64,000 bases of DNA from Brevundimonas sp. 357 (GTDB lineage: Bacteria > Pseudomonadota > Alphaproteobacteria > Caulobacterales > Caulobacteraceae), in contig NZ_RHWX01000001.1 of NCBI RefSeq assembly GCF_003938605.1, positions 186,001-250,000 on the forward strand. Direction: 5' to 3'. Each line of letters opens with the position of its first letter. The first letter of the stretch is position 1. The notes beneath the pieces are model-generated. The model worked only from the letters and a program-made list of their open reading frames with translations. It was not told the origin of the DNA and ran no database searches. The translations under genes were made by a program, and so were the position numbers. Positions 34,767-42,092 of the stretch are shown here, one piece after another.

Positions 34767-35164
34767 TGATCGGGCGGGGGCTCATCAACCGCGCGGTGGC
34801 GACCTTCGTCGCCGCCGGCGCGGCCTTCGTGGCCATGGTCGCCCTGGGGGCTACGGTCTATTACCTGCTGCTGCTGGTCGTGCCGCCGCTGATCGGCGCC
34901 GCCCTGACCGCTTTGCTGTTCGCCCTGATCGCGGCCGTCGTCGCCCTGGTCTTCGTGCGACGAGCGCATGGTGATGACGAGGACGAGGAATACGACGAGC
35001 CCGAGGGCCTCGGCGTGCGGGCCTTCCGGCTGTTCCAGCAGCGTCCGATCCTGGGCGCTGCGGCGGCTCTGGCCGGCGGCTTCATCTTCCTGCGCAACCC
35101 GGCGCTGGCCACCATGGTAGCGGCCGCCTTCACCGAGAAAAGCAGAGTCCGAAACCGACGCTAA
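34766..35164 (+). CDS. Small membrane protein, phage-holin-family-like, co-encoded with DUF883
   Basis: A 132-residue protein with two strong hydrophobic helices (ATFVAAGAAFVAMVALGATVYYLLLL, LIGAALTALLFALIAAVVALVFV), an acidic loop (GDDEDEEYDEPEG) and a third weaker segment (ILGAAAALAGGFIFL), ending in a basic tail. Proteins of this kind are found beside DUF883 genes in many alphaproteobacteria and annotated as 'phage holin family', which is a fold label and not evidence of a prophage. Its ATG overlaps the DUF883 stop. Probably acts with it in the envelope under stress. Confidence 0.85.
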   Translation: MIGRGLINRAVATFVAAGAAFVAMVALGATVYYLLLLVVPPLIGAALTALLFALIAAVVALVFVRRAHGDDEDEEYDEPEGLGVRAFRLFQQRPILGAAAALAGGFIFLRNPALATMVAAAFTEKSRVRNRR

Positions 35165-35165
35165 A

Positions 35166-35190
35166 GGAACAGCCAAGTCTCGGAGGCGTT
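35166..35190 (+). promoter_or_regulatory. EcfG/SigT-type stress promoter of the DUF1328 gene
   Basis: GGAAC (35166-35170), 16-base spacer, CGTT (35187-35190). It begins one base after the stop of the upstream gene and gives a leader of about 70 bases before the DUF1328 ATG. Confidence 0.75.
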
Positions 35191-35266
35191 GTTTCAGGCA
35201 AGCGGCGCTGTCGACGGGAGAGGTCGAAAGCTCGCTCCCGTCAACATTTCTCGGAGGGTTCCGCCT

Positions 35267-35446
35267 ATGCTTCGTTGGGCTATTATTTTCTTCATCATCG
35301 CCTTGGTCGCAGCCGTGCTCGGCTTTGGCGGCATCTCGGGCATGTCGTTCGAGATCGCCAAATTCATCGCCATCATCGCCGTCATCCTGTTCGTCGTCTC
35401 CCTGCTGGTCGGCGGCCTGAGGGGACGCGGCGGGCCGCGCATCTAG
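35267..35446 (+). CDS. DUF1328 (YtjA-family) small membrane protein
   Basis: A 59-residue integral membrane protein of the DUF1328 family: [22 protein letters not shown], then [23 protein letters not shown] and a Gly/Arg tail. Two transmembrane helices fill the protein. A strong ribosome-binding site (GGAGGG, 8 bases from the ATG) fixes the start. Members are among the most highly stress-induced small genes of alphaproteobacteria; function unknown. EcfG-type promoter upstream, Rho-independent terminator downstream. Confidence 0.92.
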   Translation: MLRWAIIFFIIALVAAVLGFGGISGMSFEIAKFIAIIAVILFVVSLLVGGLRGRGGPRI

Positions 35447-35470
35447 CCGAACTGCCAGACATCGAAATCA

Positions 35471-35501
35471 GGGCCGCGACCACGCCGTCGCGGCCCTTTT
35501 T
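35471..35501 (+). terminator. Rho-independent terminator after DUF1328
   Basis: Perfect 10-bp stem GGGCCGCGAC/GTCGCGGCCC with a 6-base loop, followed by TTTTT. Confidence 0.9.
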
Positions 35502-35522
35502 CATGACTGAAACCAGGAGCCG

Positions 35523-36311
35523 TCAGGCGCGGCGACGCGGCAGACGCCAGGTCTGGTGATCGGCGAAAGCCCGACCATCCCAGGCCACGGCCGAAACCGT
35601 CACCGCCTCGGCGTCCCATTCGATGCGGTTGAAGCTGGGCGGCGATCCGCGCTCGCGATGCGACAGCGTCCCGCAACCGACCGCGTAGGAGCAGTGGTCC
35701 CCCACCCCGATCGGCAGGGCGAAGGGCACATGAACGTGGCCGGTGACGATCAGGTCGACGCCCGCCTCGGCGAAGATGCGGGCGGCCCGCTCGCCGCGCT
35801 TGACCTCGCCGGTCATCGGCGCGCCGATCATCTCGACCAGGGGGTGATGGCAGGCCAGGACGCGCAAGGCCCCGGCCGGAGCCTGACGCAGAGCCTCGGC
35901 CGCGCGGCGCGTCTGATCCAGATCGATGACGCCCTTGGACCAGTTGGGCCGCGCCTGCCAGCCGCGCGCCGTCGTCACCCCGCGCACCATCAGATCCTCG
36001 CGACGGAACTGATGGTCATGCGCCGGATGGCCGGTCGCCTGCTCGAACGCCCGCCAGGGCCAGAACAGCCGGGCCATCACATCCCAATAAGGCACGTCAT
36101 GATTGCCGACGGTGACGAAGACCGGCTCGGGCAGGGCGCGGATCCATTCGCCCGCCGCCGCGAATTCACGCGGATAGCCCCTCTGGGTGATGTCGCCGGT
36201 GATCAGGATCAGATCGGCCCCGGCCGCGTGGGCGTAGTCGGACGCCGCCGCCACCGCGTGTTCATGCTCGCATCCGAAATGAACGTCCGAGAACTGAAGA
36301 ACCAGACCCAC
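35523..36311 (-). CDS. Metallophosphoesterase
   Basis: A 262-residue calcineurin-type phosphoesterase. The dinuclear metal site motifs are DVHFGCEH (Asp and His of D-x-H), LITGDITQRG (GD-x), TVGNHDVPYWD (GNHD), ACHHPLVEM (H) and VTGHVHVPFAL (GHxH). It probably cleaves a cyclic or di-nucleotide or a phospholipid; specificity is unknown. Its GTG start (36311) overlaps the stop of the diacylglycerol kinase by 1 base (TAGTG), so these two are one operon. The pair suggests phospholipid or phosphatidate handling. Confidence 0.92.
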   Translation of the reverse strand: MGLVLQFSDVHFGCEHEHAVAAASDYAHAAGADLILITGDITQRGYPREFAAAGEWIRALPEPVFVTVGNHDVPYWDVMARLFWPWRAFEQATGHPAHDHQFRREDLMVRGVTTARGWQARPNWSKGVIDLDQTRRAAEALRQAPAGALRVLACHHPLVEMIGAPMTGEVKRGERAARIFAEAGVDLIVTGHVHVPFALPIGVGDHCSYAVGCGTLSHRERGSPPSFNRIEWDAEAVTVSAVAWDGRAFADHQTWRLPRRRA

Positions 36312-37276
36312 TAGACGCTGTCCCTGCCCGCCGGAGGCTTGGGCGCCAGAGCCATGAAGGCGCGTGGTACGAATTTCACCGCCGTCTCGCGGCCCAGCAG
36401 CATCGGCTCGCCGTCGATCACGGCGGGAATGCGCGAACGGGCCTCCACCTCGATCTTGCGCGCCCCGCGCGTCGTGACGGTCGGATCCTGGCGCCAGTCG
36501 TCGAACAGGGCGTGGGCGGCCAGACGGAAGGCCTGGGCCGCGTCGGCGGTGTTCATGGCCGCCGCCTCCAGCCCGTCGCACTTGACCATGGCCTTGGAGA
36601 TCAGCGGGCTGATCAGCACCAGCGCCTCGGCCTTTTCCCGCGCGCCGCCGTCCAGCGCATAGCGCACACGGCCCGAGAAGGCCTTCTTCAGCGCCCGGCG
36701 GCCATAGGTCCAGGCCATCTTCAGCTTGCCCTCGCGGATGGCCTCGCGCGCCGGGGCCCACAGAGCGGGCGAGCCCAGGATGGCGGCGCAATAGAAGGCC
36801 TCGCCCTCGACCTCGCCGCCGGACACGCACTGGGGCGCGCCTTCCTCCAGCGCCAGCCGAAGCGCCGCCTTCCAGTCCGCCGTGCCGTACAGAGCCTTGG
36901 GCAGCATGTTCATGGTGCCGCCGGGCAAGGGGGCGATCAGCGGCCCGTCCGGTCCGGCGCGGGCGGCGACCGAGCGCGCCGTCCCGTCGCCCGCCAGGAT
37001 GAACAGGGCGTCCGGCCGCGCCGCCAGGGCTTCGCCGATCTGATCCGGAATGCGCGCGCCCTCCAGCACCACCACCTCGGCCTGCAGCGGATAGACGGCC
37101 AGCAGGGCGGCGGCTTCGTCGGCCGCCTGCGGCCCGACGCCGCCCGACAAGGGATTGACCAGGATGATGACCCGCTCCAGCCGGACCTCCCCGGTCAGAG
37201 GGCGAGGCTCCTCGACCGTGTCGTGCGACGAAGGGGCGGCGGCCAGGGCGCTCAGGAAATTCGGGGCGTCGATCAT
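36311..37276 (-). CDS. Diacylglycerol/lipid kinase family protein
   Basis: A 321-residue DAGK-catalytic-domain kinase (DgkB/YegS-like) phosphorylating diacylglycerol, sphingosine or a similar lipid. The nucleotide site shows VIILVNPLSGG, FILAGDGTARSVAARAG (GDGT) and PLPGGTMNMLPKALYG; the C-terminal sandwich ends with FVPRAFMALAP. An EcfG-type promoter on this strand (37309-37285) sits so close that the transcript would start near the ATG, making it nearly leaderless. The phosphoesterase gene follows immediately. Membrane-lipid remodelling under general stress is the natural inference. Confidence 0.92.
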   Translation of the reverse strand: MIDAPNFLSALAAAPSSHDTVEEPRPLTGEVRLERVIILVNPLSGGVGPQAADEAAALLAVYPLQAEVVVLEGARIPDQIGEALAARPDALFILAGDGTARSVAARAGPDGPLIAPLPGGTMNMLPKALYGTADWKAALRLALEEGAPQCVSGGEVEGEAFYCAAILGSPALWAPAREAIREGKLKMAWTYGRRALKKAFSGRVRYALDGGAREKAEALVLISPLISKAMVKCDGLEAAAMNTADAAQAFRLAAHALFDDWRQDPTVTTRGARKIEVEARSRIPAVIDGEPMLLGRETAVKFVPRAFMALAPKPPAGRDSV

Positions 37277-37284
37277 GGGCGGCG

Positions 37285-37309
37285 AACGCCTGCGCGGGCG
37301 GCCAGTTCC
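37285..37309 (-). promoter_or_regulatory. EcfG/SigT-type stress promoter of the lipid-kinase operon
   Basis: On the minus strand GGAAC (37309-37305), 16-base spacer, CGTT (37288-37285). The CGTT ends 8 bases before the kinase ATG. It is divergent from the promoter at 37362-37386 in the same gap. Confidence 0.65.
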
Positions 37310-37361
37310 GCACCTGCGACAGTGAGAGAAAAATAAAGTGAAGCTTGTGGCGTTTTGCCTC

Positions 37362-37386
37362 GGAACCGCCCTCTTCGGACTGCGTT
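37362..37386 (+). promoter_or_regulatory. EcfG/SigT-type stress promoter of the glycine-zipper lipoprotein gene
   Basis: GGAAC (37362-37366), 16-base spacer, CGTT (37383-37386), about 45 bases before the ATG at 37431. Confidence 0.75.
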
Positions 37387-37430
37387 ATCGAAGCTTCAGG
37401 GGTGCCCCCTAAGGGATGAAGGACAGAACC

Positions 37431-37784
37431 ATGAACAAGGCGATTCTCGCCATTGCCGGCGCCGGTCTTCTGGTGACCGCCTGCGCCAGCGACCCGTATT
37501 ACGGCGGCGGCGCCGGCTCGAGCCAGGCCGTCCGTCAAGGCGCCGTCGGCGCGGGCCTGGGCGCCGTGGCCGGCGCCATCATCGGCAACAACGTCGGCGG
37601 CGGCAACGCAGCCACGGGCGCGGCCATCGGCGCGCTGGCCGGCGGCGCGGCCGGGGCCATCCGCGGCTCGAACCAGGACCGCAACAACCAGCAGCGTTAC
37701 CGCGACAACCAGGGCCGCTACTACTACTGCTACGACAACCGCCAGACCGAGTGCTACTGGGAGAACGGCCAACGCCGTTATTGA
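37431..37784 (+). CDS. Glycine-zipper outer-membrane lipoprotein
   Basis: A 117-residue putative lipoprotein. The signal ends in LLVTAC with lipidated Cys18. A glycine-zipper segment follows (GAVGAGLGAVAGAIIGNNVGGG..., AAIGALAGGAAGAI), as in SlyB/OmpA-associated 'YMGG' lipoproteins, then an Arg/Asn/Tyr-rich tail (RYRDNQGRYYYCYDNRQTECYWENG) with two Cys. The ATG at 37431 has AGGA 7 bases upstream. It has an EcfG-type promoter and a terminator of its own. Probably an envelope-stress lipoprotein. Confidence 0.9.
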   Translation: MNKAILAIAGAGLLVTACASDPYYGGGAGSSQAVRQGAVGAGLGAVAGAIIGNNVGGGNAATGAAIGALAGGAAGAIRGSNQDRNNQQRYRDNQGRYYYCYDNRQTECYWENGQRRY

Positions 37785-37831
37785 TCCAGGCTTCTAGCCT
37801 CTGGCGCCCGAAGCGTTTTCGGGACACTCTG

Positions 37832-37866
37832 AAAGGGCGATCCGCATGGCGCGGGTCGCCCTTTTT
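37832..37866 (+). terminator. Rho-independent terminator after the glycine-zipper lipoprotein
   Basis: AAAGGGCGA-TCCGC pairs with GCGGG-TCGCCCTTT around a short loop and is followed by TTTTT. Confidence 0.8.
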
Positions 37867-37910
37867 GCTGGAGGGCGCGCACGCCGCACGGCGCGCGCGA
37901 GGGGCCTGAC

Positions 37911-38366
37911 ATGAAGCTTGTTTCCGTCGTCGTTCTGCTGACCGCCGGCCTGGCCTTAGCCGGGTGCGCCGCCACGAGCGGCTATAAGGAGCGCAGCGAT
38001 CTGGTCAGCGACCCGTCGGCCTGCGCCGACAAGCGGTTCGAGGTCTATTTCGTGCCCGACCGCGCGACCCTGACCGACGCCGCCCGCCAGGCCATCGGCA
38101 TGACCGCGACCCAGCTTCAGGGCTGCCAGATCAAGCACGTCAAGGTGACGGGCCTGGCCGACGCCCGCAGCGGCAGCGCCGCCGCCAATCAGACCATTTC
38201 CGAGCAACGCGCCCGCGCCGTGGCCGAGGCCCTGGCCGGCGCCGGCCTGCCCGCCCCGGCCTTCGACATCGAGGCCGCCGGCGCCCAGGGCGCCGTGGTC
38301 GGCGGCGTCAACGATCCCCTGCGGCGCCGCACCGAGGTGCTGATCGAGGTCGTCGCTCCGCGCTGA
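37911..38366 (+). CDS. OmpA-family peptidoglycan-binding lipoprotein
   Basis: A 151-residue putative lipoprotein (LALAGC, Cys19) with an OmpA-C-like domain. EVYFVPDRATLTDAARQAIGMTA corresponds to the 'F..gs..l...a...l' start of the domain and SEQRARAVAEALAGAGL to its RA.aV...L helix. The classical NxLSxxRA pattern appears as NQTISEQRARAV. No barrel is present, so it would tether the outer membrane to peptidoglycan by itself. It follows the terminator of the glycine-zipper gene. Confidence 0.88.
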   Translation: MKLVSVVVLLTAGLALAGCAATSGYKERSDLVSDPSACADKRFEVYFVPDRATLTDAARQAIGMTATQLQGCQIKHVKVTGLADARSGSAAANQTISEQRARAVAEALAGAGLPAPAFDIEAAGAQGAVVGGVNDPLRRRTEVLIEVVAPR

Positions 38367-38470
38367 CGCCCCAGGCGGCTGAACTGCGACCCGCCGTCGC
38401 GGGCCGTGGATAGGCGCGGCTTGAGGGTCTAAGGTCGCGCCTTTCCCTGATCCTGTTCCTGGCGTCGCCC

Positions 38471-40684
38471 TTGCGCATCCTGCTTCTTCTGCTGACCTGG
38501 CTCGCCCTCGCCCTTCCGGCGGCGGCGTCCCCATCTGCGCCTGCATCCGAGGCCGCCTTGCGCGACGCCCTGGCCGCCGGGGCCGCGCCCGCCGCCAAGA
38601 CCGCCGTCGCGCCGGGGCCCCAACGCACCGAGCGGATCGAGGCTGAACTGGTCGCCATGGGCGCCTGGGCCACGCCCGGCTCGACCGCCGTCGTCGCCAT
38701 CCGCCAGAAGATCAAACCCGGCTGGCACACCTATTGGCGCAATCAGGGCGACTCCGGCGGCCCGACGACCCTGACCTGGGCCTTGCCCAGCGGCCTGGCG
38801 CCCGGCGACATCCTGTGGCCCCTGCCCGAGCGTCAGCGGCTGCAGAGCCTGATGAACTACGGCTATTCGGACACGGTCTTCCTGCCCGTGCCGATCGAGA
38901 TTCCAGCGGACACGCCGCCGGGGCGCAGCCTGCCCCTGCGCGTCACCGCCCATTTCTACGTCTGCAGCGACGAGATGTGCGTGCCGGAAGACCTCGACCT
39001 GGCGCTGGACCTGCCGGTGCGCGCGGACGCCGCGCCGCTGGACGCCCGCTTCGGCCAGGCGGTTCAGGACGTGGTCGCCGGCGCCCCCCGCCCCGCCGGC
39101 ATCGACGCCCGCGCCGCCCTGGTCGACGGCAAGCTGACCCTGACGGCGATCGGCGGTCCGCTGACCGGAGCCGCGCCGAAGTGGGCATATTTCTATCCGT
39201 TCGAGGGCGGGGTGATCGACCACGCGGCCGCCCAGTCGGGCGAGCGCGGCCCGCAAGGGCTGACGGTAACGATCACCGCCGGACGCGGCCTGACGACCAA
39301 CGGGCTGAAAGGGCCGATCGACGGCGTCCTGTCCACCGATCTGGGCGCCTGGGAGATCACCGCCGAACCGGGCGCGGCCCTGACCGGCGTCACGGGCGAC
39401 GGCGCGATCGGCGACGGCGAGGGCGCACAAACCGCGGCGGCCGCCACAGGCCTGTCCGACTTCGCCAAGGCGGCGTTGTTCGCCCTGCTGGGCGGTCTGA
39501 TCCTCAATCTGATGCCCTGCGTCTTCCCCATCCTGGCGATGAAGGCCGCTTCGCTCAGCCGCGCCGCCCATGAACCGGCCGAGGCGCGCCGAGACGGCCT
39601 GGCCTTCCTGGCCGGGGTGCTGGCGACCTTTCTGCTGCTGGCGGGGGCGCTGCTGGCCCTTCGCGCGGGCGGCCAGGTTCTGGGCTGGGGCTTCCAGCTC
39701 CAATCGCCGGGCGTGGTGGCGGCCCTGGCCCTGCTGATGCTGGCGGTGGCGCTGAACCTGTCGGGCGTCTTCCACGTCGGCGCCGGGCTACAAGGGGCCG
39801 GACACGGTCCCCTGTCGCGCCTGCCCGGCGCGGCGGGCGCCTTCTTCACCGGGGTGCTGGCGGTGATCGTCGCGGCGCCCTGCACCGCCCCCTTCATGGC
39901 CTTTGCGCTCGGCGCCGCCCTGTTCATGCCCTGGCCGATGGCCCTGGCGGTCTTCCTGATGCTGGGGCTGGGCCTGGCCCTGCCCTATGTGCTGATCAGC
40001 CTCAATCCGCGCCTTCTGGCCCGTCTGCCGAAACCCGGCCCGTGGATGGAGACGCTGCGCAATCTGCTGGCCTTCCCCATGTACGGCGCCGCCCTGTGGC
40101 TGGCCTGGGTCTATGGCCGCCAGACCGCCGACGCCCTGGCCCTGCTGTTCGGAGCCGGGCTGATGCTGGCCCTGGCGCTATGGCTCTACGGTCGAGCGCA
40201 GCTCGCCGCACCCGGCAAGAGTCGGATCGCGGGGATCGCCGCCCTGCTGGCCCTGATCGCGGCGCTGGGCTTCGGCGTCCTGGCGGGGCGCGCCGCGCCC
40301 GCCGCCCCGGACAGCGCAGGCGCTTCGACGCATCTGCCGTCCCAGCCCTGGTCCGAACAGGCGGTGAAGGCCGCCCTGGCCGAAGGGCGCCCGGTCCTGG
40401 TCAACTTCACCGCCGACTGGTGCGTGACGTGCAAGGTGAACGAAAGCACGGCCCTGTCCTCGGCCCGTACGGCTGAGGCGCTGGAACAGGCGAACGGCGT
40501 CTATCTGGTCGGCGACTGGACGCGGCGCGACGACGCCATCACCGCCGAACTACAGCGCCACGGCCGCTCGGGCGTGCCCCTGTATCTGGTCTATGCGCCG
40601 AGCCGGCCCGAGCCGCGCATCCTGCCTCAACTCTTGACCGAAGGCGTCGTCATCGACGCCCTGAAAGACGCCGCCGCCCGCTGA
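38471..40684 (+). CDS. DsbD/ScsB-like thiol:disulfide interchange protein
   Basis: Inner-membrane electron carrier passing reductant from cytoplasmic thioredoxin to the periplasm, 737 residues. After a signal peptide comes a DsbD-alpha-like domain with Cys165-x4-Cys170 (YVCSDEMCVPE), then an eight-helix CcdA-like core with Cys350 (NLMPCVFPILAMK) and Cys471 (VAAPCTAPFMAF), then a periplasmic thioredoxin domain with Cys651-Val-Thr-Cys654 (TADWCVTCK). The large N-terminal region fits the ScsB branch. No ATG or GTG precedes the signal peptide; TTG at 38471 is the best start. The downstream gene, 23 bases away, is a redoxin lipoprotein and probable client. Confidence 0.92.
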   Translation: MRILLLLLTWLALALPAAASPSAPASEAALRDALAAGAAPAAKTAVAPGPQRTERIEAELVAMGAWATPGSTAVVAIRQKIKPGWHTYWRNQGDSGGPTTLTWALPSGLAPGDILWPLPERQRLQSLMNYGYSDTVFLPVPIEIPADTPPGRSLPLRVTAHFYVCSDEMCVPEDLDLALDLPVRADAAPLDARFGQAVQDVVAGAPRPAGIDARAALVDGKLTLTAIGGPLTGAAPKWAYFYPFEGGVIDHAAAQSGERGPQGLTVTITAGRGLTTNGLKGPIDGVLSTDLGAWEITAEPGAALTGVTGDGAIGDGEGAQTAAAATGLSDFAKAALFALLGGLILNLMPCVFPILAMKAASLSRAAHEPAEARRDGLAFLAGVLATFLLLAGALLALRAGGQVLGWGFQLQSPGVVAALALLMLAVALNLSGVFHVGAGLQGAGHGPLSRLPGAAGAFFTGVLAVIVAAPCTAPFMAFALGAALFMPWPMALAVFLMLGLGLALPYVLISLNPRLLARLPKPGPWMETLRNLLAFPMYGAALWLAWVYGRQTADALALLFGAGLMLALALWLYGRAQLAAPGKSRIAGIAALLALIAALGFGVLAGRAAPAAPDSAGASTHLPSQPWSEQAVKAALAEGRPVLVNFTADWCVTCKVNESTALSSARTAEALEQANGVYLVGDWTRRDDAITAELQRHGRSGVPLYLVYAPSRPEPRILPQLLTEGVVIDALKDAAAR

Positions 40685-40707
40685 CCTACCACCCCGAGGA
40701 GACCGCC

Positions 40708-41382
40708 ATGTTCCGCCTGCTGACCGCCGCCTCCGCCTCGCTCCTGCTGCTCGCCGCCTGCCAGCAGCAGCCCGCCGCATCGCCTGAACGGTCCGAAACC
40801 GCCGTCGTCGCGCCCGAAGCGACCGAGGCGCCCGCCCCTGGCGAAACGGCCCCGGCCTTCACCCTGGTCGACGCCGAGGGACAGCAGCGCTCCCTGGCCG
40901 ATTTCCGCGGCAAGACGGTGGTGCTGGAATGGACCAACGAAGGCTGTCCCTTCGTGAAGAAACACTACACCGGCGCCATGCAGGCCCTGCAGCGCGAGGC
41001 GACCGCCGACGGCGTGGTCTGGCTGACCATCATCTCCTCGGCGCCGGGAACCCAGGGCTTCGTCGAGGGCGAGGAGGCGCAAGCCTGGAAGGCCAAGCAC
41101 CAGGCCGCCTTCACCCACCTGCTGCTCGACCCGACCGGCGAGGTCGGCAAACGCTACGACGCCAAGACCACGCCCGATATGCGCGTCATCGATCCCGAGG
41201 GGCGGTTGATCTACGTCGGCGGCATCGACGACCGGCCGACCAATAAGGTCGAGGATCTGGACGGAGCCAACAACTTCGTCCGCGCCGCCCTGGCCGACGC
41301 CAAGGCCGGGCGCGCAGTGCAAACCGCCTATGCCGCGCCCTACGGCTGCGCCATCAAATACCCCGAGACCGTCGAGGGCTGA
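40708..41382 (+). CDS. Redoxin (AhpC/TSA-like) lipoprotein
   Basis: A 224-residue peroxiredoxin-fold lipoprotein. The signal ends LLLLAAC (Cys18), followed by a Pro/Glu/Ala linker and a thioredoxin-fold domain (GETAPAFTLVDAEGQQRSLADFRGKTVVLEWTN). The conserved Cys80 is in EGCPFVKKHY, in the position of the peroxidatic Cys of TlpA/redoxin proteins. The CxxC partner is absent, but a second Cys lies near the C-terminus (YGCAIKYP). It follows the DsbD/ScsB gene by 23 bases with a GAGGAG ribosome site, so the periplasmic peroxidase and its reductant source are co-expressed. Confidence 0.9.
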   Translation: MFRLLTAASASLLLLAACQQQPAASPERSETAVVAPEATEAPAPGETAPAFTLVDAEGQQRSLADFRGKTVVLEWTNEGCPFVKKHYTGAMQALQREATADGVVWLTIISSAPGTQGFVEGEEAQAWKAKHQAAFTHLLLDPTGEVGKRYDAKTTPDMRVIDPEGRLIYVGGIDDRPTNKVEDLDGANNFVRAALADAKAGRAVQTAYAAPYGCAIKYPETVEG

Positions 41383-41405
41383 GGACGGCCTTTGCGGCCG
41401 TCCTC
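41381..41405 (+). terminator. Inverted repeat overlapping the redoxin stop
   Basis: GAGGACGGCC (41381-41390) and GGCCGTCCTC (41396-41405) are a perfect 10-bp stem with a 5-base loop, starting inside the TGA stop. There is no T-run, so it may be a weak or Rho-assisted terminator. Confidence 0.45.
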
Positions 41406-41465
41406 CCGTCGGGCTTCAATTCGCGCGAAGCGCGCTAGCCCCGGCAATCCAATCCCAAGCCGAGG

Positions 41466-41942
41466 TTAGGCCTCGGGTTGAGGCGGCGAGATGATGACCT
41501 CGACGTTGTCGTTCAGCAGATAGGACAGCTCGTCGAGGGCCAGCTTGCGCGCGGCGGCGTCAGAGGCGCTCTCCAGCGCCGCGACCTTGACCGGAATGTC
41601 TTCCGAGATGCCGCGCAGAATGCACTTCAGATCGTTGTCGGTGCCGCGCTCCTTGAGGATCAGATGACCCTGCATGTCGCGCTGGGCCAGGTCCGCCGCC
41701 TGTGTCTTGAACGCTCCATAGGCCGCGCCGGTGAAGAAGCCGGCCTTGTCCGCCTCGCCCGAGGCCGCCCAAGCATCGACGATCGTCTTCAGAGCGCCCG
41801 AACGGGCCACCAGGTCAGCGAACAGAGGCTCCTGGGCCACCGAGACCGGAGCGGCGGGCGCCACCGGCGGCAGGGCGGCGGCTTCGGCGACCGCGGGGTC
41901 GGCCAGCATCAGGGCGACGGCGAGAGCTATTCCGCAGGACAT
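41466..41942 (-). CDS. Hypothetical exported protein
   Basis: I do not recognise this 158-residue protein. It has a short signal peptide (MSCGIALAVALMLADPAVAEAAA) and a helical, alanine-rich mature part (FADLVARSGALKTIVDAWAASGEADKAGF, then LILKERGTDNDLKCILRGISEDIPVKVAALE). One conserved-looking Cys is in DLKCILRG. A good ribosome-binding site (AAAGG) precedes the ATG. It stands alone, divergent from pgi. Confidence 0.75.
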   Translation of the reverse strand: MSCGIALAVALMLADPAVAEAAALPPVAPAAPVSVAQEPLFADLVARSGALKTIVDAWAASGEADKAGFFTGAAYGAFKTQAADLAQRDMQGHLILKERGTDNDLKCILRGISEDIPVKVAALESASDAAARKLALDELSYLLNDNVEVIISPPQPEA

Positions 41943-42092
41943 GGCGTGCCTTTCACAAGGGACCGGAACGACGGACTTCCACCAGGAAATCCTTGTTGAC
42001 CCAGTCTTGGATTGAACTCTTCACGGCCTGGGCCGTAAACCAGAGCTTGCAAGCGCCGGGCCAAAAGGCCGGGACCGCCATAGGAGACGATG

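Noticed and set aside
34766..35164. 'Phage holin' annotation as a sign of a prophage
   Set aside because: No other phage gene is present; this membrane protein is coupled to DUF883 and stress-controlled.
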